25,852 nt of DNA from CBDUQP01 sp965369385 (GTDB lineage: Bacteria > Planctomycetota > Phycisphaerae > SM23-33), in assembly GCA_965369385.1 (NCBI GenBank), contig CBDUQP010000038.1, positions 1 through 25,852 on the forward strand. Direction: 5' to 3'. The notes under the pieces are model-generated. The model had not been told where the DNA came from. It did not search any database and saw nothing but the letters and a program-made list of their open reading frames with translations. Below are positions 1 through 8,200 of the stretch, piece by piece. Each line of letters opens with the position of its first letter. The first letter of the stretch is position 1. Position numbers and translations under genes: made by a program.

Positions 1-394
1 CAGCCTCAGCTTGGTTGCAACTTGACTCATTTTGATTTTGTTTGTATTGTTGACAAGTGCAAGCGACTTGGCGGGTCGTAGCGAAAAAGATCCGTGCCGG
101 AGAGGGTACGTGCTCCCCCCCCCCCCGGCGTCCTCGTTGTTTCGTCTTGTGACAGTGAATTATATTGACGACAGGGCTGACATTATGGTACGATCATCGT
201 CAGCAAATCACTTGCCTGCACCCTTTAGGTACAGGCTCGGCCGGTAGAGAGGGCCGACCTGAGGTTCCGGAGAATTTAATATCACCGGTTCCAGGCTAGT
301 CATTAACGGTTGGATCACAGCATAACTTCTTAACTTGCCAGTATCCGCTAAAGTTAAGTGGTTGGTTAACCGATCAAAGGAAGGTGTTCGTAGT
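1..394. other. Leading intergenic region with no supported gene
   Basis: No reading frame here looks like a real protein; the short ORFs have unconvincing composition. The stretch holds a run of twelve C residues (listed separately) and a small inverted repeat ACGAT-C-ATCGT around 190-200. A TTGACA hexamer lies at 50-55 but has no reasonable -10 partner 16-18 bases downstream, so no promoter is called. Confidence 0.5.
115..126. repeat. Poly-C tract of twelve bases
   Basis: Twelve consecutive C residues lie about 270 bases upstream of the first gene. Tracts of this length are prone to slipped-strand length change. This one is outside any supported coding region and is not placed between promoter hexamers that I can identify, so a phase-variation role is not supported. 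Confidence 0.8.
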
Positions 395-1033
395 ATGGGT
401 AACGGGACCACTGTTGTTGGGGTGCAGAAAGCGATGCATGACATGTCAGACAAGGATAAGAGTCTCAAAATTGGCAGAGCTGGCGAATTGTATGTCGAGT
501 TTGGATGGAGATCATTCTTCTCTGATGACAGATTTTTGTTTACTTCCTCGCGACCGCTGCAGAATAGCAATTATCTTCATGCGTTGTGCCTGACCGAGAA
601 GATGTTCGATAATACTAGGCATAGCATTCGCATATTTACGGGGACAGGTTGCGGACTTATGCTGGACTCATTGAAGCAGAGTTTCCGCAATGCTATCGAT
701 CGCATTGTGAACAATGTGGATGATGCGAAGTCAGTATGTAGGGCTATCATCATAGGCGATACCGTACCCGACATTCTCAGTGAATTATCGCAGAAGCATC
801 CTAAAAAGGTTGAGGTGCAGTTAGCCAGCATCAACGAAGGCATGGCGGTTCGCCATTTTCTTGTGGCTGACCGCAAGATGCTGCGCGATGAAGAAGTTCA
901 CAAGGCTCCGGTCACCGCTGAATCAATGTCAGAGGATATTAAGGCGTTGGTCTATATGGACAATGTGACCGAAGCGGGGCTTGCGGAGTCGCGATTCGAT
1001 GGGCATTGGAAGCGGCTTAAAGACAATCATTAA
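395..1033 (+). CDS. Hypothetical soluble protein, first gene of a two-gene unit
   Basis: A 212-residue protein that I do not recognise with certainty. The ATG at 395 is preferred over the upstream in-frame TTG at 335 because a purine-rich AAGGAAGG ribosome site lies about 11 bases before it. No signal peptide or membrane segment is visible. The middle part alternates predicted strands and helices (IRIFTGTG near residue 79, AIIIGD near 117). The later motif RHFLVADRKMLRDE near 153-166 resembles the second half of phospholipase-D-like folds, but the lysine of a canonical HxK(x)4D motif is missing, so an active PLD nuclease cannot be claimed. It ends 21 bases before a membrane-protein gene, which suggests co-transcription. 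Base composition is visibly more AT-rich than the genes downstream, which may mean horizontal acquisition. Confidence 0.75.
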   Translation: MGNGTTVVGVQKAMHDMSDKDKSLKIGRAGELYVEFGWRSFFSDDRFLFTSSRPLQNSNYLHALCLTEKMFDNTRHSIRIFTGTGCGLMLDSLKQSFRNAIDRIVNNVDDAKSVCRAIIIGDTVPDILSELSQKHPKKVEVQLASINEGMAVRHFLVADRKMLRDEEVHKAPVTAESMSEDIKALVYMDNVTEAGLAESRFDGHWKRLKDNH

Positions 1034-1054
1034 TGTTTTTAAAGGGGTCTCAAC

Positions 1055-1663
1055 TTGGCGATTTTTGCGATCATATCAATTGTTATTGCTGTAACGGGCT
1101 GCACGTATACAGCTGTGATTAACCTTCGCAAATTCTACGCTGGGATTTTGGAGAGTGCCAAGGACTGCGCCGCATCACAGATGGAAGAAATCACCGACAA
1201 GTCAAAAGAACAGTATGACCGTGGCCTGGCGGTAGGTGCCAGATTCTTCCATTTCGGCTTACAAGTTAGCCTGCTGGTTTGGGCATTGGCGTTACCCATT
1301 CCGATCGTGTTGTTTACGATTGCCGGATTTTCCACAGGCTTTCATGTATGGTCGCTTGACTGGCCCTCGGTCGGGGAGATCGCTTCGAATAACAATTGTG
1401 ATATCTACAAGCTAGGCTTGGGGATTGTACTGTGGGCCGATCTTTCCTGTGTGGTTTTGGGAGCACTCTCTGTAGGGACAGCAGTTGGTTGTCGCATAAT
1501 GGTGGGGAGCAAGTACGCAACTTATGAAGCCTTCGCGGTGAAGCTTGAGAAAGCTCGACACTGCATACCATCTGACGAGGTGAAGGCAGAGGCATCGTTG
1601 GCCACGCCACAGATAAACGGGGCAACGATCGAGCCGGCATCGGTCGATGATGAATCGAAGTAG
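1055..1663 (+). CDS. Hypothetical membrane protein with about three transmembrane helices
   Basis: A 202-residue protein starting with TTG, supported by a strong AAAGGGG ribosome site eight bases upstream. Hydrophobic segments are visible at about residues 1-22, 64-92 and 117-146. A charged stretch at about 24-60 (KFYAGILES, ITDKSKEQYDRG) and a polar C-terminal tail separate and follow them. VTGC at residues 13-16 formally matches a lipobox, but there is no positively charged N-region, so a simple membrane anchor is more likely. It follows the upstream hypothetical gene by 21 bases, which points to a two-gene operon pairing a soluble protein with a membrane partner. I do not recognise the family. 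A toxin-immunity or abortive-infection type pair is one possibility, but nothing in the sequence proves it. Confidence 0.7.
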   Translation: MAIFAIISIVIAVTGCTYTAVINLRKFYAGILESAKDCAASQMEEITDKSKEQYDRGLAVGARFFHFGLQVSLLVWALALPIPIVLFTIAGFSTGFHVWSLDWPSVGEIASNNNCDIYKLGLGIVLWADLSCVVLGALSVGTAVGCRIMVGSKYATYEAFAVKLEKARHCIPSDEVKAEASLATPQINGATIEPASVDDESK

Positions 1664-1852
1664 GGTTCCATTGGCGTTCGCACTAGAATCTCATCCTCTT
1701 ATCCTCTCTGGGCAATCTATGTAGTGTTCCTCTTTGCATAGACTCCGCCTTTCCACGCTTAGCATATCCCAGAACTGCCTGAGCAGGCATCCCGCAACCG
1801 CCTGATTTGTCTTTAACAAAGCCCCGGCAGAGATATAGCAATTTCTTTGGGT

Positions 1853-1881
1853 TTGAGAACTGCGACGCTGGCGATTAGAAT
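1853..1881 (+). promoter_or_regulatory. Sigma70-like promoter giving a probably leaderless DUF58 mRNA
   Basis: TTGAGA at 1853-1858 and TAGAAT at 1876-1881 are separated by 17 bases, each hexamer matching consensus at five of six positions. Transcription would begin around 1888-1891, at the ATG of the DUF58 gene at 1891. No Shine-Dalgarno sequence precedes that ATG, which fits a leaderless transcript. The start site is inferred from spacing only. Confidence 0.55.
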
Positions 1882-1890
1882 TCATAGTCT

Positions 1891-3159
1891 ATGGGCAGCA
1901 AGAGGGACTCACTACCAGACAAGTTGAAGCGGTTCGTGCCGCGTCTCTTTGGCGCGTTGCGGTTCGGCGTTACCAGGCCCGGCTGGGCGTTGTCGGTTGG
2001 CGTGATTGCGGCCGGGGTGGCCGGTGCGTATGCGCCAACGGTGGCTGGCGGGCGTTTACTGATGACATTGGTGTGCTTCTATGTACTCGTATTGCTGCTG
2101 GGGATTATCTTTCGTCCGAGGGTCACTGTTTCGGCAGAAATCCCATCGAAGGCAATGGCAGGAAACACCATCACCGGGCGTTTTGCGATCACAAACACGT
2201 CATTCATTCCAGCCTACGATGTCTCGCTCCAGTTTCCTTCGCTACCGGATGGCGTGAAGGCAGTTGGCGATAGCATGTCTATTCGGCGCATTGGCGCAGG
2301 TGAGACCATAAGCGTCGATATTCAAATAGAATTACTTCGCAGAGGCGTGTATGAATTGGTCTCGCCTTGGTGTTTCTCCACATTTCCGCTGAACCTGTTC
2401 CGCATGGGGCGTCGCAGTGGCGGCTGTCGGTCCCTGGTAGTACTGCCGCGGTTTCATTCGGTAGCGATGGGCGACACCGAGTCACACAGGCGATACCACC
2501 CGGGCGGGATAGCACTGACGAGTAATGTTGGCGAATCACCGGAGTATCTGGGCAACAGGGAATACCGACCCGGAGATTCCCTGAAGCGTATAGACGCAAA
2601 GGCATGGGGCCGCCTCGGCCAGCCGATCGTCAGGGAGTATCACCAGGAGTATTTCAGGCAAATTGCACTCGTTCTTGATACGCATATTCCGCTCGACCGA
2701 AGCCCCACTGAGCTGGGATTCGCCGATCTGGAGGCCGCGATAAGCCTGGCAGCGGGAATATCCGAGAGTGTTTCCGACGGTGAGAGCGTGTTGGATATCT
2801 TCGCGATAGGCGCGAATTTACAGACCTTGCAGGCGGGGAGGCACGTGACGGATTTCGAGCACGTGCTGGAGGTTCTCGCCGAATTGCAGCCGAATCGCGA
2901 GGACATGATGCTGGCAGCCCGGCCCAGCATCATCGGTGCCTTCGGCTCAATGTCCTCGGCGGTATTCATATTGCTGGACTGGGACCCGATACGTGAGCAA
3001 CTGGTTCGCGTATCGCTGGACGCAGGATGCAGCGTGCGGGTTGTGATTATTCGTGACGGGCAGACGTCATATCCGCTGGTGGAATCGAAGGATTGTCCGG
3101 CGAAGTTCATGCGGGTGGACGCCGTGCAGGTGGAGCAAGGGCGTGTGTGTGAATTATGA
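1891..3159 (+). CDS. DUF58 domain membrane protein
   Basis: A 422-residue protein of the DUF58 family, usually encoded beside MoxR ATPases and transglutaminase-like membrane proteins. Two N-terminal hydrophobic segments (about residues 31-50 and 56-73) anchor it. A beta-rich region with a TNTSFIPAYDV stretch follows, and then the DUF58 signature NREYRPGDSLKRIDAKAWGR near 222-241, continuing into a von Willebrand A-like C-terminal part (IALVLDTHIPLD near 258). The exact role of DUF58 proteins is not settled; family context suggests assembly or remodelling of envelope complexes with MoxR. The stop overlaps the next start by four bases (ATGA), indicating translational coupling. The expected upstream moxR is absent here and lies instead about 8.4 kb downstream. 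The ATG start lacks a ribosome site but sits just after a good promoter. Confidence 0.9.
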   Translation: MGSKRDSLPDKLKRFVPRLFGALRFGVTRPGWALSVGVIAAGVAGAYAPTVAGGRLLMTLVCFYVLVLLLGIIFRPRVTVSAEIPSKAMAGNTITGRFAITNTSFIPAYDVSLQFPSLPDGVKAVGDSMSIRRIGAGETISVDIQIELLRRGVYELVSPWCFSTFPLNLFRMGRRSGGCRSLVVLPRFHSVAMGDTESHRRYHPGGIALTSNVGESPEYLGNREYRPGDSLKRIDAKAWGRLGQPIVREYHQEYFRQIALVLDTHIPLDRSPTELGFADLEAAISLAAGISESVSDGESVLDIFAIGANLQTLQAGRHVTDFEHVLEVLAELQPNREDMMLAARPSIIGAFGSMSSAVFILLDWDPIREQLVRVSLDAGCSVRVVIIRDGQTSYPLVESKDCPAKFMRVDAVQVEQGRVCEL

Positions 3160-5219
3160 TCTTCCAGCGACTGATAGCGATGGCGCTGATCCTGCTGGCT
3201 GGCGCGGTTTTGGGGCGTATGTCAGGTGATGTGACGTTTGCAGTTATACTGTGCGGCGCCGGATTGGTTGGTTTGCCGGGCAGGATTCGCTGGGAACTGC
3301 GGCCTTCCAGGCGAGTGATCGTCACGCTGATATTGTGGACTGCGATAGTAATCGATTGGCGATTTGGGGCGATATCGAGCGTGGTTGGCGGGCAGGAGTT
3401 CCAGTCGCAGGCAGTGCCCGTTGCCAAATGCTTTCTCATGGTAATGGTCCTGCAGTTCTACGTATCTGCCCGGAGCAGCATGCCAGCGATGCTGCCTCTG
3501 GCGTGCCTTGGCGTGCTGCTGTGCCAGCCCTATGTAGGTGACAGCAGGGAAGGCTATCAATCCAACGTACTCATGCTCTCGGCGTACATTCCGCTTGCCG
3601 CTGCGTATTGGGCAAGGTGCAGGCCGGTGGTTGTTGGTTTGCGGGGTGAGAGGCGTTGGTGGTCGGGACGTATCGTGACGGGGGCGGCTGTGATCGCGGC
3701 GGCCATGGCTGCGGGCTGGGTTGCCGGCCCAATGATATGGGATCAGCAGCACGTAGACCAGGTGCGTGACAGCCGGCTCGCGTCAGGTGGGGGCAAACAC
3801 GGCGACAAGGCCGACAAGAAGGCCAAGTCCACAAAGTCTCTGTTTGCCCGCAAGGCTGATCTGAATAATGTTGAGAAGATAAAGATGATGGATCCCAACG
3901 TACCGGCGTTGCGGGTCTACAGCGACAAGGTGCCTGGGTACATGAGGATTCGCGTGTTCGATCGTTATCGGCGTTCGCGATGGTGGACCCGGCGATTGGG
4001 CAAGAGGGTGCAGGCGTCGGCTTCGCCGGAGTCGGTGGACTTGCCTGGCGCGGGCGATGATAACGTATTCGTGCTCAGGCAGGCCTCTGGTGATGTGAAT
4101 GTGATGGATGTCTGGCTGGCGCAAACGGTGTGTGGCGTGTTTTCGCCTGCCGGCACGTATGTGGTTCGGGCCGACGTCGAGAAAGTGTTCGTCGGAGCAG
4201 GGGGAGTGGTGGATGCAGCCGTCGAAGCAGGCGACAACTACTCGCTTGCGATGGATAGCGATTATCTCCCTCGCAGGCTGGGCAGGGTTGAGCGTCAGTT
4301 GCATCTTGCGTTGCCTGCCGATATGGATGCCCGGATCGGCAAGCTGAAGGAGATAGTCTTTGACGGGTGCATAACGGCTTCGCAGAAGATGTACGCTGTC
4401 GAAAGCTACCTTCGGGCAACTCATGCGTACAGTCTCGACGTGAAGATGCCTGCGGACAAGGACCCTCTGACACATTTTCTCGTCAGCAAGTCTGCCGGTC
4501 ACTGCGAGTATTTCGCTACGGCGGCAGCGGTGTTATTGCGGCTTGGAGGCGTACCGACGCGATACGTTATCGGTTTTGTGGTCAACGAGCAATCGATCCA
4601 CGGCGATTACTGGATAGCCCGCAACAAGGATGCACACGCCTGGGTGGAGGCATGGGACAATGCGCAGGGCAGGTGGGTGCTGGTGGAGGCGACAAGTTCG
4701 CGAAGTGCAGCCGCCAACAGGCAACCCAAGCCTCGTTGCAAGGCTGCGAAGCTGGCAGAGCATGTGGAGTTTCGTATTCAGGAACTGAAGGTGACGGCTC
4801 GCAAGGATGGGGTCGTCGGCGTGATGGGATGGTGTTGCAGGCGAGTATTGGGCTTGCTTGCGATTCCAATTGTCGCATGTGTGTTCGGCGTGATTGTGCT
4901 GTTGCTTGCAGTGGTGGTATTTCGTAGACGCTTGCGAAGGGGCGGCTGCGGTTTGCGCAAGTCCGACGAACTGCTGGTGACATTACAGCGATTGCTGAAC
5001 AAGATGGATGGACGCATGGGCAGACGCGGGCTTGCCAGAAGGTCCGGTGAGACGATTCACCAGTTTGCCGGCAGAATATCGGCCCAACTTCCGGACGATC
5101 CTGCGGTGACGGTTGCGGCGGTGTGGTTCCGCCAGTATGCAACAATCCGCTACGGTTGTGTGTCAACAGTAGCGGATGTTGCAGACCTGCAAGAGTCCAT
5201 GCCCAACAAGAGCATGTGA
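3156..5219 (+). CDS. TgpA-like transglutaminase membrane protein
   Basis: A 687-residue protein with several N-terminal transmembrane helices (roughly residues 1-41, 52-70, 88-102, 110-124, 136-151 and 172-193), an extracytoplasmic region, a transglutaminase-like core and a C-terminal helix near 556-583 followed by a cytoplasmic tail. This is the TgpA (DUF3488 plus transglutaminase core plus DUF4129-like tail) layout. The catalytic cysteine is C450 in SAGHCEYFATAAAVLLR and the histidine is H494 in DAHAWVEAW. The third position is occupied by a Glu, in WVLVEATSS near residue 511, where many homologues have Asp. Family knowledge places these enzymes in envelope protein or peptidoglycan processing; the substrate is unknown. 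The start overlaps the DUF58 stop in ATGA. The gene ends three bases from the convergent M56 gene. Confidence 0.9.
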   Translation: MIFQRLIAMALILLAGAVLGRMSGDVTFAVILCGAGLVGLPGRIRWELRPSRRVIVTLILWTAIVIDWRFGAISSVVGGQEFQSQAVPVAKCFLMVMVLQFYVSARSSMPAMLPLACLGVLLCQPYVGDSREGYQSNVLMLSAYIPLAAAYWARCRPVVVGLRGERRWWSGRIVTGAAVIAAAMAAGWVAGPMIWDQQHVDQVRDSRLASGGGKHGDKADKKAKSTKSLFARKADLNNVEKIKMMDPNVPALRVYSDKVPGYMRIRVFDRYRRSRWWTRRLGKRVQASASPESVDLPGAGDDNVFVLRQASGDVNVMDVWLAQTVCGVFSPAGTYVVRADVEKVFVGAGGVVDAAVEAGDNYSLAMDSDYLPRRLGRVERQLHLALPADMDARIGKLKEIVFDGCITASQKMYAVESYLRATHAYSLDVKMPADKDPLTHFLVSKSAGHCEYFATAAAVLLRLGGVPTRYVIGFVVNEQSIHGDYWIARNKDAHAWVEAWDNAQGRWVLVEATSSRSAAANRQPKPRCKAAKLAEHVEFRIQELKVTARKDGVVGVMGWCCRRVLGLLAIPIVACVFGVIVLLLAVVVFRRRLRRGGCGLRKSDELLVTLQRLLNKMDGRMGRRGLARRSGETIHQFAGRISAQLPDDPAVTVAAVWFRQYATIRYGCVSTVADVADLQESMPNKSM

Positions 5220-5222
5220 TGT

Positions 5223-8200
5223 TTAGTTTGTGGCGACAGTTTTGGATTTGATCGCCACAATCCAGGACCGCTTGGCTTTTAGTCCGATTGGCACTTTCGA
5301 CAGCACCTTTCCACTGTAGTCAAGCTTGAGGATGTTCTTCTTCGTGACGGCCCACACCGTGCCATCGGCGGCCACGTCTACGCCGGTCGCAGCGAACGGA
5401 TATTGCCACACCTGCTTGCCGTCCGAAGATACGCGGGCCAGAAAACCGGTATAGGCAGATGACACAAGCAGGTCGGCGGTCTTAGGATCGCAAGCTATGA
5501 CTCCCAGGCGGAACTGTCCTAACGCAACTGTAGTGAGTGTCTTTCCGTCTGGGGTAACAAGGGCTAATCTGTATTCTTGATGTCGATGATCTTTTGATCG
5601 CGAGTACTCACCTGCCCAGACGTTCTTCTGCCCGGCGATGGTAGTGAATGAGAAGATGGACCATGGGGCCATCGGTGTACGGTTCAGCAGTGTTCCATCG
5701 GCAGAGAGCCTGATAATCTCCATGCTGTTTGTTATCCAGAACGCCTTGTCTTCGGCATTGTAGACCATTTTATGGCCGCTGACGTCTGGCGTCGCTATAA
5801 GCTTTCCGCTCGGATCGTAGATTTGCACTGCGAACTTCACCATGCCCTTGTTGTCTTCGGGGGCGATTATGAGCCACAAATTGCCGGTTTCATCATGGAC
5901 GGTCAGAGAGCGTGCGGCCACATCGGGGATCTGCAGCAAGAGCTTTCCGCTCATGTCATACTTCAAGATACGCTTGTTGACATATTCATTTACCCAGAAC
6001 GAATCGCGTTTCTCGTCGAGAGCTATCGTGCTGATTCCCGCAGGGAAGTTCATCTTGTTTATGCGGAATATCATACTGCCGGACGAATCGATAGCAGTGA
6101 GGCAATCATCGCTATCATGGGTCATGGGATAATCGAGTTTACTTGAAAGTACAAATGCTGCTGGGGCTGTTCCGGCGGCTGGGCCTGCTTTCAGTATCGG
6201 CAGCTTGGCAGTGGCAGGTTTCTTTGCGGGTTGGGATGTGGCTGCCTGGGTTGACGTGTGTGTTGCAGCGGCGGCCAGTCCCTGTCTTGCAGAATTGGAG
6301 ACAGCAACCAACTGCAGTGTGCCGAGATCTAGCGGCTCATCGCTGCGTCCGGAGGGCATGCTTGCGATGGTAACGTCCTTGCGGATCATGGCTGCGGACA
6401 TGTGCGAGCCAGGTCTTCCCGGTTCCATCAGAGTTATGTTTATTTCGTATGTGCCAGCCGGTACGTCTTCAACCCGGAATGTCCCATCATCTGAGATGAA
6501 CAAGCCAAACTGTTTGCGCTTTGCTCTCAGTTTCTCACCCAATAGTTTTATTTTCTTGCCGAGATCGAAGTCTTTCCATTCCTTTGCGGCGTGTTTCATG
6601 CGATCAGCCGTTGACATTGTGTTCCAGTCTGCGGGCACTACGGGCACTTTCCATGCAGGCGATATTTTCGTGGAGATATAGGAGTGTCCGTTGGTGAATG
6701 CCAGATCGCTTCGGCTTGCCGGCAGTTTTACCTTGCCGATAATGGGACGCCCGGTTCCGCCAATTGTCATATGCAGCGTCTTGCCGCTGGCGACTGTCAC
6801 CCGCGTCGAACCACTGCTTGTGTACCGCATTGGTCCGCACTGAATCTGTCTGTAAACGGAAAACTCAGCCGCCATCATGCGGTCGAAAACGAACTTGCCG
6901 TCTTTGTCGGCGTTGGCGTTGTACTGCCAGTAAACCCGCATTGGCTTGCCAAAGTGCTGGCCTCTTTCTACTTGCCATGCGGACATCTGTGCGCCGCTGG
7001 CGGGTTTCGTGCCTATCTTGACAATGCCTTCTATTCGGCCCCAAGGTGTTAATGTTACCACCTTGGATTTCTTCAATTGCTCACTCTTGATATCGGCGTA
7101 TCCAGAGTCGTGCAAGATCAGCATTCGCCACTGGCCGCATTCTGCAGGGAAGGAAAACTTGCCAGCAGAATCTGAAGTTGCAATCCGTGCATTTCCGTGA
7201 TGCCGAAAGCGACCGTTGTATACCTGGAGGTTGTTGCCTGTTGTGAGAGCGATCTGAGCCCCAGGAGCCGGCTTGCCGGTCGGCAGGACGACGGTGCCAT
7301 TGATGTTCGTTCCCTTGATCAGCTTGAAGTGGAAGGTCAGATTCCCGTGTTCACCCTTCTTGAACGCACGCGAGACCGAGGGTGTGTATCCAGGCGATTC
7401 TATACGCAGGAGGTGCCCAGGATATGGGTGGTTGAATGATGTCGTGTACTTGCCATTGGCGAATTGCCTGATGTTACGGTATTGCCAGTGCGTTTTGGTC
7501 AATGGTTCTTTATCAGGATTCCAACTGATTCCCGGTAGCAGGGAGAATTTCTTGATCGGCTTGCCTGTTTCGGCGTCGACTACCGTTCCGCTGATCTTCA
7601 GCGGCGGATACATCGTTATTACGTATTCCTTGTCTGAAGGCGTTGCGGGGAATTTGGTGACACGCATATAGCCACGTGCCCATACGTCGAACTTCACTTC
7701 TTCCTGCGGGGCTTCCTTCCATGTGAATCTTCCGGTGGAATCGGTCTTCATGCTCACATCAAGCCAGTTGCTGTGTCCGAGTTGAGGTTGAACTCCCGCG
7801 CCGACTATCGGTTTGCCGGCGGCGTTCACTACCCGAGCCTTGATTGTTCTGCCGACTTTGAGATGGAAATCCCGATTCTTGATTCCCTTGCGTACGAGAA
7901 CCTTCACAGATTCGGGCGCGTATCCAGGGGCCGTGATGCTGAGTCTCGACCAGCCGGGCTTGGATCTTGCCAATACGTACTGGCCTGCCTTGTTGGTGGT
8001 AGTCTTACGCGCATTCCAGTTCGAGTCGCCCTCGGAAACGGTAGCGCCCGCCACGGGCTTGTTGTCCTTGCCGAACACGACACCTTTGAACGTAATACCC
8101 CTTTTCAGGATCATCACGCTGGTCAGGTCCTTCAGCTTCGCCACTGCGGGCATCGGTGTGACGGGCATGGGAATGCAGCCTCTGGACAAGAAGTCGCTGA

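Noticed and set aside
189..200. ACGAT-C-ATCGT dyad upstream of the first gene as another BlaI site
   Set aside because: The spacing (1 base instead of 6) and flanks do not match the two blaI/moxR palindromes.
1067..1102. VTGC lipobox at the N-terminus of the membrane protein
   Set aside because: There is no positively charged N-region before the hydrophobic stretch, so lipoprotein processing is doubtful.
13..1663. Calling the first gene an active phospholipase-D nuclease or a named defence system
   Set aside because: The HxK(x)4D motif is incomplete and I cannot match either protein to a known defence family by reading alone.
1859..1875. A TGCGAC half-site resembling the BlaI palindrome inside the DUF58 promoter spacer
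   Set aside because: Only one half-site matches; over 16 positions only about 7 agree with the blaI operator, so control of DUF58 by BlaI is not supported.
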